Shown here: positions 18,247 through 26,974 of the stretch, in pieces | Position numbering within the stretch: the stretch's first letter is position 1 | Layout of the letters: each line of letters opens with the position of its first letter | DNA from: Syntrophales bacterium | Lineage (GTDB): Bacteria; Desulfobacterota; Syntrophia; Syntrophales; PHBD01 | Length of the DNA: 64,000 bases | NCBI GenBank assembly: GCA_035363115.1 | Contig: DAOSEM010000007.1 | Location: 62,001-126,000, forward strand | Direction: 5' to 3' | Translations under genes and position numbers: made by a program | The notes under the pieces: generated by a model | The model's input: the letters and a program-made list of their open reading frames with translations, nothing else | What the model was told of the DNA's origin: nothing | The model's database searches: none

Positions 18247-18513
18247 GTGTTAGATACGGAGAAGAGAAAAGACATCATCAAGAGCTATCAACTCCATGAG
18301 GGAGATACCGGTTCCCCGGAGGTGCAGATTGCCCTCCTCAGCGCCCGCATCGAGTATCTGACGGAGCATTTCAAAATGCACCAGAAGGACCACCATTCCC
18401 GCAGGGGGCTCTTGAAGCTTGTCGGCCAGCGGCGAAGGCTGCTGGATTACCTGAAGAAAAGCGATGTGGATCGCTATCGAAGCATCATCTCCCGGCTGGG
18501 TCTCCGGAAGTAA
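18247..18513 (+). CDS. rpsO: Ribosomal protein uS15
   Basis: An 88-residue small-subunit primary binding protein with the normal length and the signature HEGDTGSPEVQIALLSARIEYLTEHF and RRGLLKLVGQRRRLLDYLKK. Translation starts at GTG 18247 behind agggagg. The rpsO-pnp order is conserved from E. coli onward. Confidence 0.97.
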   Translation: MLDTEKRKDIIKSYQLHEGDTGSPEVQIALLSARIEYLTEHFKMHQKDHHSRRGLLKLVGQRRRLLDYLKKSDVDRYRSIISRLGLRK

Positions 18514-18540
18514 TGCGCGGTCCGAAAACCGTGCCGCCGA

Positions 18541-18581
18541 TCCCGGAAACGGGAGAGGAATGCATGGAATCCTTACATTCC
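18541..18581 (+). promoter_or_regulatory. rpsO-pnp intergenic stem-loops
   Basis: Two hairpins can be drawn in the 108-base gap. TCCCG (18541-18545) and CGGGA (18550-18554) close a GAAA tetraloop. GGAATG (18557-18562) pairs with CATTCC (18576-18581). Neither has a U-tract. In E. coli this gap holds RNase III and PNPase autoregulation sites; whether these hairpins serve that role is a guess. Confidence 0.3.
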
Positions 18582-18621
18582 TTGCCCGATCAAGGATCGA
18601 CTGAAAAAGAGGAAAAATACG

Positions 18622-20727
18622 ATGAGTCAAGTCTTTAGTACAGATTTTGCCGGAAGACCGATTTCGGTCAAGGTGAATTACATGGCGGGCCAGGCCAACG
18701 GCAGTGCGCTCGTCCAATATGGAGACACGGTTGTTCTCGTGACAGCCGTGGCCGTCAAAAGCAGGAGGGAAGGACTCGATTTTCTACCCCTTACAGTAGA
18801 TTATCAGGAAATGACTTCTGCCGCAGGAAAGATTCCCGGTGGCTTCTTCAAGCGTGAAGGACGTCCCAACGAACGGGAAGTTCTCACCTCGCGAATCGTT
18901 GACCGCTCCGTTCGTCCCCTTTTCCCTAAGGGATATGTTTACGAAACCCAGATCGTGGCGACGGTGCTGTCGGTGGACAACGAGAACAATCCGGATGTAG
19001 CGGCCATGCTGGGTGCCTCGGCCGCCCTGGAAATATCGGACATTCCTTTCAAGGGTCCCGTCGGTGGGGTTCGTGTGGGAAGAATTGACGGCCGATTTGT
19101 CTGTAACCCTTCACAGGAGCAGATGACCCAGAGCGACTTCAGCCTATTTCTCGTCGGACGAAAGGTCACTCCAGGTACCGGCGGAAAGCCCTACGATATA
19201 AACCTTGTCATGCTGGAAGGGGAGGCCAGAGAAGTCGCGGAAGACGTGTTGGTGGATGCCATACAATGTGGTTTGGACGAACTCGCGGCGGTGATTGATC
19301 TCCAGGACAAGATGCGGGAAGCCATCGGTCAACCGAAGCGGGTGATTGAACCGCCGAAGGTGGATGAAGCGCTTGCACTGCGGATCAAGGAACTGGCCCT
19401 GCCTGGATTGCAGCAGGCCTATGTGACGCCTGGGAAGCATGACCGTTATGCCCAACTGGATGCCCTGAGGGACACCGTTCTGAAGACGGTTACAGAAGAA
19501 AATGAGGCATCGGCGCCACAGGCCCGGGGAATTTTTGAGGACCTGGAAAGGCAGGTCCTGCGGGGCATGATCCTGGGACAAAAGAAGAGAATCGATGGCC
19601 GTGCTTACACTGAAATCCGACCGATATGGTCGGAAACGGGCATCCTGCCGAGAGCGCATGGTTCGGCCCTGTTCACAAGGGGTGAAACCCAGGCCTTGGC
19701 CTCCCTGACGCTGGGTACTTCGTCCGATGAACAAAGACTCGACTTCATCATGGGGGAAGAGTTCCGATCCTTCCTTCTGCACTACAATTTCCCGCCTTAC
19801 AGCGTGGGTGAGGCGAGACCGCTGAGAAGCCCGGGCCGTCGGGAGATCGGACACGGGAACTTGGCGCGGCGAGCCCTGGTACCGGTATTGCCATCGTCGG
19901 AGGAATTCCCCTACACGATTCGGATCGTTTCCGAGATTCTTTCCTCGAATGGCTCGTCTTCCATGGCCACCGTTTGCGGGGGTATTCTGGCCCTCATGGA
20001 TGGCGGTGTTCCTGTGAAGGACGTCGTGGCAGGCATTGCCATGGGTCTCCTGAAAGAAGGGGAAGATGTAGCCGTTCTGTCCGACATCCTGGGCGACGAG
20101 GATCATGCAGGTGACATGGACTTTAAGGTCTGCGGTACGAAAAACGGTGTCACAGCCCTGCAGATGGACATCAAGATCGACGGCCTCACGGAGGCAATCC
20201 TCCGCCAGGCCCTGCAGCAGGCCAAGGAAGGCCGCTTGCATATCATCGGAAAACTGAAGGAGACACTCTCCCAGGCCAGAAGCGACATTTCCATTTATGC
20301 CCCGAGAATCACGACCGTGAAGGTTCGCCCGGAACGGGTGAGGGATGTCATTGGGACGGGCGGGAAAAACATCCGCCAGATTATCAGCGAAACGGGTGTG
20401 ACCATCGACGTGGAAGACGACGGGACCGTGACGATTGCCTCCAGCGACGCCGAGGCTTCGGCCCGCGCCGTTGCCATGGTGAAATGGCTGACCGAGGATG
20501 CTGAGATCGGCAAGATATATCGGGGAACAGTGAAAAAGATCGTCGATTTCGGCGCCTTCGTCGAAATTCTGCCGGGGACCGAAGGCCTGATTCATATTTC
20601 CCAGTTGGCCAAGGAGCGGGTGAACAAGGTGACCGACATTCTCCAGGAAGGGGATGAAGTCATGGTGAAGGTCCTGGAGATCGACAAGGCCGGAAAGATC
20701 CGCCTCAGCCGCAAGGAAGCCCTGTGA
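18622..20727 (+). CDS. pnp: Polyribonucleotide nucleotidyltransferase (PNPase)
   Basis: A 701-residue phosphorolytic 3'-5' exoribonuclease of normal length. Two RNase PH-like domains are joined by a helical linker; the second contains SSDEQRLDFIMGEEFRSFLLHYNFPPYSVGE and GRREIGHGNLARRAL. A KH domain (VRDVIGTGGKNIRQIISETG) and an S1 domain (GTVKKIVDFGAFVEILPGTEGLIHISQ) end the protein. ATG 18622 lies after aaagaggaaaaatacg. The M16 peptidase gene starts four bases after the stop. Confidence 0.96.
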   Translation: MSQVFSTDFAGRPISVKVNYMAGQANGSALVQYGDTVVLVTAVAVKSRREGLDFLPLTVDYQEMTSAAGKIPGGFFKREGRPNEREVLTSRIVDRSVRPLFPKGYVYETQIVATVLSVDNENNPDVAAMLGASAALEISDIPFKGPVGGVRVGRIDGRFVCNPSQEQMTQSDFSLFLVGRKVTPGTGGKPYDINLVMLEGEAREVAEDVLVDAIQCGLDELAAVIDLQDKMREAIGQPKRVIEPPKVDEALALRIKELALPGLQQAYVTPGKHDRYAQLDALRDTVLKTVTEENEASAPQARGIFEDLERQVLRGMILGQKKRIDGRAYTEIRPIWSETGILPRAHGSALFTRGETQALASLTLGTSSDEQRLDFIMGEEFRSFLLHYNFPPYSVGEARPLRSPGRREIGHGNLARRALVPVLPSSEEFPYTIRIVSEILSSNGSSSMATVCGGILALMDGGVPVKDVVAGIAMGLLKEGEDVAVLSDILGDEDHAGDMDFKVCGTKNGVTALQMDIKIDGLTEAILRQALQQAKEGRLHIIGKLKETLSQARSDISIYAPRITTVKVRPERVRDVIGTGGKNIRQIISETGVTIDVEDDGTVTIASSDAEASARAVAMVKWLTEDAEIGKIYRGTVKKIVDFGAFVEILPGTEGLIHISQLAKERVNKVTDILQEGDEVMVKVLEIDKAGKIRLSRKEAL

Positions 20728-20731
20728 AAGC

Positions 20732-21988
20732 ATGATCCGGAAAAGCATTCTCGATAACGGCATCCGGGTCGTGTCGGAGAGCATCGACCATGTCCGGTCG
20801 ATCACGATAGGGGTATGGGTTCAGTGCGGGACGCGGTATGAAGACGGATTGACCAATGGCATGTCTCACTTTGTTGAGCACATGCTTTTCAAAGGGACCC
20901 GGAAGCGGTCCGCCTTCGACATCGCATCGGCCATCGATTCGGTCGGAGGCGTCCTCAATGCCTTTACAGGCAAAGAACTGACATCCCTCTACGTCAAGAT
21001 CCCCGACTATCATCTGCCCATGGCGATCGATCTCCTGGCGGACATCCTTCAGGAATCCGTTTTCGATCCGGAGGAGATCCAGCGTGAGAAATCGGTTGTT
21101 CTCCAGGAAATTCATATGTTGGAGGACACACCGGACGAGCAGATCCATGATTTCTTCGAGGCTCTCTTCTGGGACGGGCATCCACTCGGGCTTCCCGTAC
21201 TGGGGACGAAGGAGAGAGTCGAGGGCTTCAGCAGGGAGTCCCTGACGCAGTTTTTCTCCCCGCGTTACCGGGGGGAGAATCTAGTCATCTCGGCGGCCGG
21301 GCGGCTGGAACATGAAACGCTGGTTCGCCTTGTGAAGTCCTCCTTTTCGGGACTTCAACGAGATGCTGTCCGGGAGGTGACGAATGTTCCCATGATCACT
21401 CCCCGGATAGGATCCCTGGAGAAGGATTTGGAACAGGTGCATCTGATTATCGGCACGCCGGCTCCATCATCCATCGATCCGAGACGATACGCCGGCTTTC
21501 TGATGAATGCCGTTCTCGGCGGGAGCATGAGTTCCCGGCTCTTTCAGGAAATCCGCGAGAAACGGGGATTGGCATATGCCGTTCATTCCTACCTGACCCC
21601 CTATCTGGACACGGGAATGCTGGGCATCTATGTGGGAACAAGTGACAGCAAGGTCCGGGAAGTGGTCGGGGTGGTTATGGACGAGATGCTGCGTCTGGCC
21701 AGCGAGCCTTTGACAAACCAGGAACTCCGGGGGGCCAAGGAATTGATCAAGGGCAACTTCCTCCTGAGCATGGAAAGCACCGACAACCATATGACCAGGT
21801 TGGCAAAAAACGAAATCTGTTTCGCACGGCAGATTCCACCGGAAGAGACCGTCTCAGCCATTGATGCCGTGGAATGTCTGGATGTCCTGGAACTTGCCCG
21901 GGAAATGTTCAATCCCGACAAGATATCGGTAGCGGCAACGGGGAGGGTTTCCGAAAAGGACCTGACCCTTGCTATTCTCCATCCGTGA
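20732..21988 (+). CDS. M16 family zinc peptidase (processing-peptidase-like)
   Basis: A 418-residue member of the M16B insulinase/mitochondrial-processing-peptidase family. The inverted zinc motif HxxEH is HFVEH at residues 46-50, so it should be catalytically competent. The C-terminal half has the family's GGSMSSRLFQEIREKRGLAYAV. It is commonly encoded right after pnp in this group and in Firmicutes, where its cellular substrate is poorly defined. No signal peptide is visible, so it is probably cytoplasmic. Confidence 0.9.
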   Translation: MIRKSILDNGIRVVSESIDHVRSITIGVWVQCGTRYEDGLTNGMSHFVEHMLFKGTRKRSAFDIASAIDSVGGVLNAFTGKELTSLYVKIPDYHLPMAIDLLADILQESVFDPEEIQREKSVVLQEIHMLEDTPDEQIHDFFEALFWDGHPLGLPVLGTKERVEGFSRESLTQFFSPRYRGENLVISAAGRLEHETLVRLVKSSFSGLQRDAVREVTNVPMITPRIGSLEKDLEQVHLIIGTPAPSSIDPRRYAGFLMNAVLGGSMSSRLFQEIREKRGLAYAVHSYLTPYLDTGMLGIYVGTSDSKVREVVGVVMDEMLRLASEPLTNQELRGAKELIKGNFLLSMESTDNHMTRLAKNEICFARQIPPEETVSAIDAVECLDVLELAREMFNPDKISVAATGRVSEKDLTLAILHP

Positions 21989-22003
21989 TTGCATACGCCT
22001 GAC

Positions 22004-22450
22004 ATGGAAATCCTGGAACTGGCCATTCAGCGTCTTCCCGGTGGTACGGGACTGCCATTTCCATGCTATATGACCATGCATTCCGCAGGGATGGATATTC
22101 ACGCGGCCGTGACGGGAGATACGGTCATCCAGCCGGGAGAAAGAGTGAGGATTCCCTCCGGATTCGCCATCTCCCTCCCGGCGGGTTTTGAGGCTCAGGT
22201 TCGGCCCCGCAGCGGACTGGCTCTCAACCACGGAATAACACTGGTGAATACCCCGGGAACGATCGATGCAGACTACCGGGGAGAGATTGGCATTCTCCTC
22301 ATCAATCACGGCCGTACCCCCTTTACCGTTCGAAGGGGGGATCGAATCGCACAACTTGTCGTGCAGCGGGTGGCCAGGGTGATCTGGGTTGAGCGGGAAC
22401 ACCTCGATTCCACGCTTCGGGGAGAAGGCGGTTTCGGCCATACGGAATGA
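22004..22450 (+). CDS. dut: Deoxyuridine 5'-triphosphate nucleotidohydrolase
   Basis: A 148-residue trimeric dUTPase producing dUMP and pyrophosphate. All five motifs can be read: I (SAGMDIHA), II (RPRSGLALNHG), III (NTPGTIDADYRGEIGILLINHG), IV (RRGDRIAQLVVQ) and V near the end (GEGGFGHT, a slight variant of GGFGSTG). The start at ATG 22004 fits the family length but lacks a strong ribosome site; a TTG at 21989 directly after the peptidase stop is the alternative. The following DUF39 gene starts ten bases after the stop. Confidence 0.93.
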   Translation: MEILELAIQRLPGGTGLPFPCYMTMHSAGMDIHAAVTGDTVIQPGERVRIPSGFAISLPAGFEAQVRPRSGLALNHGITLVNTPGTIDADYRGEIGILLINHGRTPFTVRRGDRIAQLVVQRVARVIWVEREHLDSTLRGEGGFGHTE

Positions 22451-22460
22451 GGGTGGAAGC

Positions 22461-23639
22461 ATGAAGAAACATCGGGTTGCCAAGAGCTATCGGGAGATCA
22501 ACGATCGGATCCGCCAGGGAAGAGCTGTGGTTGTTACGGCGGAAGAGATGATCGATATCGTCGAGCGTCATGGGGACGTCGAGGCGGCCCGTCGAGTCGA
22601 TGTGGTGACGACCGGTACGTTCAGCCCCATGTGTTCATCCGGTGCGTTTCTGAACTTTGGGCACACGTCCCCAAAAATCAAAGCCTCCAAGGTATGGCTC
22701 AACGACGTGCCGGCCTATGCCGGAATCGCCGCGGTGGATTGTTACATCGGGGCGACGGAGGTGGTGGAGGGCGATCCTCTCAACAGTGTGTACCCGGGCG
22801 AGTTCAACTACGGTGGCGGCCACGTGCTAGAAGACCTGGTTGCAGGAAACCTGATCCGGTTGCGGGCTGAATCCTATGGAACGGACTGCTATCCCCTCCG
22901 TAAGTTCGAGAAAAACATCACCATCCACGATCTTAGAGACGGGACTCTTTTCAATCCCCGGAATGCCTATCAGAACTACAGTTGCGCCGTGAATCTTTCG
23001 GACCGCACAATCTACACCTATATGGGGATGCTGCGACCCCGGGCCGGAAATGCGAATTATTCGACATCCGGCCAGCTCAGCCCGCTCTTTAATGACCCTT
23101 ACTACCGGACCATAGGTATCGGTACACGCATTTTCCTGGGCGGAGCCCAGGGATTCTGTGCCTGGCCCGGGACCCAGCATAATCCGAATGCCGTGAGGGG
23201 GAAAAACGGTGTGCCTCGGGAGGGGGCTGGTACAATTGCAACAATTGGAAACCTGAAGGAAATGTCTCCGGATTGGATCGTCGGCGCAAGCATTCTCGGG
23301 TATGGCGTATCCCTTTTCGTAGGGATCGGTATTCCGATTCCCATCCTGAACGAAGAAATGGCCCGTTTCACAGCGGTCCGGGATGAAGAGATTGTTACAC
23401 AGGTTTATGACTATGGGATGGATTATCCGAAGGGGGCAGCAAAAAGCCTAGCGGAAGTGAATTACAAGGAACTCCGGAGCGGTTCGGTTCGGCTGTTTGA
23501 GAAAGATGTGCCGACGGCGCCGTTGTCCAGTATGTATAAAGCCAGGGAAATTGCAGTTATCCTCAAGGATTGGATCGAGCGGGGAGATTTTTTGCTCGGC
23601 GAACCTCAACAGAGCCTGCCAACGGTGGATGCTCAATAA
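22461..23639 (+). CDS. DUF39 homocysteine biosynthesis protein (aspartate-semialdehyde sulfurtransferase-like)
   Basis: A 392-residue protein of the DUF39 family. In methanogens this family supports homocysteine formation from aspartate semialdehyde and a sulfide source. Recognisable segments are VVTTGTFSPMCSSGAFLNFGH, AAVDCYIGATEV and YPGEFNYGGGHVLEDL. Cysteines C58 and C143 fall near the positions reported as functional in the archaeal protein; that mapping is by eye. The usual CBS/ferredoxin partner is not adjacent here. ATG 22461 follows gggtggaagc. The gene ends the long rimP-to-DUF39 block. Confidence 0.82.
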   Translation: MKKHRVAKSYREINDRIRQGRAVVVTAEEMIDIVERHGDVEAARRVDVVTTGTFSPMCSSGAFLNFGHTSPKIKASKVWLNDVPAYAGIAAVDCYIGATEVVEGDPLNSVYPGEFNYGGGHVLEDLVAGNLIRLRAESYGTDCYPLRKFEKNITIHDLRDGTLFNPRNAYQNYSCAVNLSDRTIYTYMGMLRPRAGNANYSTSGQLSPLFNDPYYRTIGIGTRIFLGGAQGFCAWPGTQHNPNAVRGKNGVPREGAGTIATIGNLKEMSPDWIVGASILGYGVSLFVGIGIPIPILNEEMARFTAVRDEEIVTQVYDYGMDYPKGAAKSLAEVNYKELRSGSVRLFEKDVPTAPLSSMYKAREIAVILKDWIERGDFLLGEPQQSLPTVDAQ

Positions 23640-23723
23640 GCATTCCATCCTACCCTTTGCCTTACATTTTTTGACCAATTGTAAGTTCCAACTCAATCAT
23701 TTTATCCTGAATTTGATTTTATG

Positions 23724-23752
23724 TTGCAAAGCGTTTAAATTTGCTTTATATT
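23724..23752 (+). promoter_or_regulatory. Sigma70 promoter for the ftsB-like/pilMNOPQ block
   Basis: TTGCAA (23724-23729), a 17-base spacer and TATATT (23747-23752, five of six) lie in the conspicuously AT-rich gap 23640-23798. It is 46 bases before the FtsB-like start. The rest of this gap shows no gene. Confidence 0.55.
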
Positions 23753-23798
23753 TCCTATCCAAATTGCGTAACGAAATACCTGTCTCAATCTAAATATT

Positions 23799-24065
23799 AT
23801 GCGGGTAGGTAGGTATCTTTTCGTATTCATAATGTTTATGGCGATTCTCATCACCTTCGGAAACCGGGGGTTGCTGGATAATTACAGGATGGGCAAGAAG
23901 CTGGCAGCCATCCAGCAAGCGAATGAGGATATCGTACAAGAGAACAGGGAGTATCAGAAGAAAATCGATTTGCTGAAAAACCATCTGGGTTACATTGAGA
24001 TGGTGGCCCGCAATGAGTTGGGCATGGTCAAGAAAGGAGACGTTGTATATCGATTTCCGAAATAA
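23799..24065 (+). CDS. Septum formation initiator family protein (FtsB/DivIC-like)
   Basis: An 88-residue inner-membrane protein with a short cytoplasmic N-terminus, one membrane helix (about residues 5-20, YLFVFIMFMAILITF), a coiled coil (about 33-62, KLAAIQQANEDIVQENREYQ) and the family end YIEMVARNELGMVKKGDVVYRF. FtsB/DivIC proteins link FtsQ and FtsL in the divisome. It is followed 77 bases later by pilM, perhaps in the same transcript. Confidence 0.85.
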   Translation: MRVGRYLFVFIMFMAILITFGNRGLLDNYRMGKKLAAIQQANEDIVQENREYQKKIDLLKNHLGYIEMVARNELGMVKKGDVVYRFPK

Positions 24066-24142
24066 GTGTGACGGAAATAGCCCGCTTGCCGGCATCAGCG
24101 GCAGGAGGAGAGTGACGAACCCATTTCTTTTGTGGTGATCCC

Positions 24143-25219
24143 ATGTTCGATATCAGAAACTTGTTTGCCGGAAAGAAACAGGTTGTGGGACTGGATATCG
24201 GGTCCAGTTCACTGAAACTGGTGGAAGTTCTGGATTCCGCTGATGGCTATCTTTTAAATCACTTTTCTCAGATCCCCCTTCCCAGAGGCATTATCGTCGA
24301 CGGCTTGCTGGTCGACCAGAGAGCCCTCACTGAAAAAGTTAAAGAACTGTTTAAAAATTCCGGCTGCAGCAAGAAAGCGATTGTTACATCCTTGTCCGGT
24401 CATTCCGTGATCGTGAAGAAAGTCAATTTTGCCACCATGGAAGAGGAGGAGCTTCGTGAGCTGATCCGGGATGAAGCGGCCAAGTACCTTCCCTTCGACA
24501 ACATGGATGATATCAATTTTGACTTCGAGATCCTCGGAGCCTCGGAATACAATCCGAACCAGATGGATGTTCTCATCGTTGCCGCCAAGAAAGAGGCGGT
24601 CAACAGCTTCGTGGATGCCCTTATGGATGCGGGCCTCTCCGTTGCAATCATGGATGTCGATTCCTTTGCCCTGGAGACCATGTACGAAGAGAATTACGAT
24701 TATCAGGAAAACGAGATGGTCGTGATTGTGAATATCGGGGCGACCATTACGAACATAAGCGTCATCAAGAGCGCAACATCTGTTTTTACACGCGATTTCA
24801 CGCTCGGAGGGAATGCCGTCACGGAGGCGATTCAAGAGCGGTTCGGGTTGACGTTTGAAGAAGCGGATCAGGTCAAAGCCGGGAAGATGGCCTTCGACGA
24901 CGCTGCCCGGCGTGAGGTCATGGCCAGCCTCCTTTCCTTCGCCGAGCCCCTGATCCTGGAGATAGAACGATCCATTGAATATTTTCAGTCTTCTTATGGA
25001 GGCGCATCCATCAAGAAGATCATCCTTTCCGGCGGAGGAGCCAACCTGCCGGGATTAGCAGGAGAACTGTATCAGAGACTCAACATTGAAACCGAGATCG
25101 TCAATCCCTTTCGGAAGATCGGCATCAACAGGAAGAAGCTGGATCCGGACACCATGGATCGCATCGCCTCGATTGCCGCGGTAGGGGTGGGTCTCGCATT
25201 GAGGAGGATTGGCGACTAA
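24143..25219 (+). CDS. pilM: Type IV pilus assembly protein PilM
   Basis: A 358-residue actin-like ATPase that sits at the cytoplasmic face of the pilus machine and binds the PilN N-terminus. The nucleotide-binding start VGLDIGSSSLKLVEV and the phosphate-2 segment IVNIGATITNISVI are visible, as is the LSGGGANLPGLAGELYQRL adenosine motif near the C-terminus. It begins the pilMNOPQ alignment complex operon. Its stop overlaps the pilN start by one base (TAATG). Confidence 0.95.
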   Translation: MFDIRNLFAGKKQVVGLDIGSSSLKLVEVLDSADGYLLNHFSQIPLPRGIIVDGLLVDQRALTEKVKELFKNSGCSKKAIVTSLSGHSVIVKKVNFATMEEEELRELIRDEAAKYLPFDNMDDINFDFEILGASEYNPNQMDVLIVAAKKEAVNSFVDALMDAGLSVAIMDVDSFALETMYEENYDYQENEMVVIVNIGATITNISVIKSATSVFTRDFTLGGNAVTEAIQERFGLTFEEADQVKAGKMAFDDAARREVMASLLSFAEPLILEIERSIEYFQSSYGGASIKKIILSGGGANLPGLAGELYQRLNIETEIVNPFRKIGINRKKLDPDTMDRIASIAAVGVGLALRRIGD

Positions 25220-25767
25220 TGATCCGCATCAATCTGCTCCCATACGTTGAGAAGAAGAAAAAAGAAGACACAAAAGCGGAGTTGTTCGTCTATGCCGGAG
25301 TGATTCTCCTGTTTCTTGTCCTCCTGGGTTCCGTGGCTGCCTACATGATCATGACAACGAGCAGCCTTGAATCGGATATTGCAAATAATGAACAAAGACT
25401 TGCGGTTCTGAACAAAATTGTCGGCGAGGTGGAAACGTTCAAGGCCGATAAATTGTTGATGGAGAAAAAGCTTTCCATTATCCAGAAGCTGGAGGAGAAC
25501 CGTCTTTATCCCGTGCGAATGCTGGACCAGTTTACATCCCTGGTTCCGGTAAAGGAGATTTGGCTCGAAAAGATTGCGGAAACAGGGACGAATCTGACCA
25601 TCGAGGGAATGGCCGTGGACAGCATTGCCGTTGCCAGATTCATGAAAAGTCTTGAAACGGCCTCATTCATCAAGTCTGTCGATCTCGTCTCCTCCAGGCA
25701 AAAAGATCTTACCGGCCGCAAACTACAGCAATTTACCCTGAAGTGCATCACCAGAAGGAGCATGTGA
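25219..25767 (+). CDS. pilN: Type IV pilus assembly protein PilN
   Basis: A 182-residue bitopic inner-membrane protein. The N-terminus MIRINLLPY is the PilM-binding motif. A single membrane helix follows at about residues 24-46 (VYAGVILLFLVLLGSVAAYM), then a coiled coil and a periplasmic ferredoxin-like fold that pairs with PilO. It is tightly coupled to pilM and pilO. Confidence 0.93.
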   Translation: MIRINLLPYVEKKKKEDTKAELFVYAGVILLFLVLLGSVAAYMIMTTSSLESDIANNEQRLAVLNKIVGEVETFKADKLLMEKKLSIIQKLEENRLYPVRMLDQFTSLVPVKEIWLEKIAETGTNLTIEGMAVDSIAVARFMKSLETASFIKSVDLVSSRQKDLTGRKLQQFTLKCITRRSM

Positions 25768-25770
25768 GCC

Positions 25771-26490
25771 ATGGCCCTGTCGTCCCTGGAGGATCTGAAG
25801 AAGTTGTCCATGCCGGCGAAGATCGGAATTCTTTGCGCGGTCCTTCTCCTGCTAGGGTATTTTTTCTGGTTCTTCTACCTGGAAGGCGCTCTGGAGAAGA
25901 AGAAGGGACTGGAAGAAAAAAAGGCGACCCTGGATCAGCAGATTGACGAGAAAGACCGCATCGCCAAGCAGAGGGATAAGTTTATAAAGGAAGTGCAGGC
26001 CCTCAAGGATGCATACCAACTGGCTCTCACCAAACTTCCAAACCAGAGGGAAATTCCCGGACTTTTCCTGGCTGTTGCGGAAGCCGGAAAGGAGGCGGGG
26101 GTTGAGTTTGTTCTCTTTGAACCGAAGGCCCCGGAGAAGAAAACAGAGGCGCAGCCACAGGTCGCCCAGAATCTGAAGCCTTCCGACCAGCGGGCGGAAC
26201 AGAAGACTCCGGATGCAAAGGCAGGGGAACCGGCCAAGGGAGCAAAGGGGAAGCAGGCTGAGCCCGTATCATTCTATGAGGAAATCCCCGTAAAGGTCTC
26301 TGTGAACGGCCCGTTTCACAGTGCGGCCGTCTTCTTCGACAAGGTGGCCAAGCTTCCGCGAATCGTGAATGTCGAAGAAATAACCATGGGAGAGGGAAAG
26401 GATCTGAAAGGTCAGAGGGTCCTTACAACATCCTGTATCATCAAGACATACATGTTCCTGGATAAGGCCGATGAAAAGAAAAAACCGTAG
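25771..26490 (+). CDS. pilO: Type IV pilus assembly protein PilO
   Basis: A 239-residue inner-membrane partner of PilN. One membrane helix lies at about residues 19-36 (IGILCAVLLLLGYFFWFF), then a coiled coil (LEEKKATLDQQIDEKDRIAKQ). The typical PilO core LTKLPNQREIPGLFLAVAEAGKEAG follows. A Lys/Ala/Pro-rich linker of about 45 residues (around 115-160) interrupts the periplasmic domain and is longer than I would expect. The end overlaps pilP by 20 bases. Confidence 0.92.
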   Translation: MALSSLEDLKKLSMPAKIGILCAVLLLLGYFFWFFYLEGALEKKKGLEEKKATLDQQIDEKDRIAKQRDKFIKEVQALKDAYQLALTKLPNQREIPGLFLAVAEAGKEAGVEFVLFEPKAPEKKTEAQPQVAQNLKPSDQRAEQKTPDAKAGEPAKGAKGKQAEPVSFYEEIPVKVSVNGPFHSAAVFFDKVAKLPRIVNVEEITMGEGKDLKGQRVLTTSCIIKTYMFLDKADEKKKP

Positions 26491-26974
26491 TTGGATGGGA
26501 ATAGCCGCCTGTGGAGCGTTTCTGTTGATGGCGGCCGACGGATGGACCCAGACGGCGGTACAGCCGGTTCCACAGCCGCAGGTTCCGGTGGAGACGTACC
26601 GGTATGTTCCAGCAGGGAAGCCGGATCCGTTCAAGCCCTTTATCGAGTTGAACAAGCCGCTGGTGGTCAAAAAGACAACCGGCCGCCGGAAAATGGGCCC
26701 CATCTCCCCGTTGCAGAATCTGTCTCTGGAACAGTTTTCCCTGGTGGGTATTGCCGTTGGCAAAGCCAGTCGTGTCGCCATGATGGAGGATAAAATCGCC
26801 AAAAAGTTTTATCCCGTGGTGTCTGGCACGTACATTGGACAAAACGATGGCCGCGTGGTGGAGATCCTGGCCGATCGGATCATCGTGGAGGAGAGGTTGC
26901 GAGAGGGCGGAGGAAAGGTGAAAGCGAAGCGGATTCCGATTCTGCTTCACAAGGATGAAGGGGTGAAACCATGA
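26471..26974 (+). CDS. pilP: Type IV pilus assembly protein PilP
   Basis: A 167-residue periplasmic protein linking PilN/PilO to the PilQ secretin. After the export signal comes a Pro/Gln-rich linker, then the PilP core (KPDPFKPFIEL, LEQFSLVGIAVGK, YPVVSGTYIGQNDGRVVEI). PilP is usually a lipoprotein. Here a possible lipobox IAAC places the cysteine at C14, but the hydrophobic stretch continues past it and an ordinary cleavage after ADG is also possible. It overlaps pilQ by four bases (ATGA). Confidence 0.88.
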   Translation: MKRKNRSWMGIAACGAFLLMAADGWTQTAVQPVPQPQVPVETYRYVPAGKPDPFKPFIELNKPLVVKKTTGRRKMGPISPLQNLSLEQFSLVGIAVGKASRVAMMEDKIAKKFYPVVSGTYIGQNDGRVVEILADRIIVEERLREGGGKVKAKRIPILLHKDEGVKP

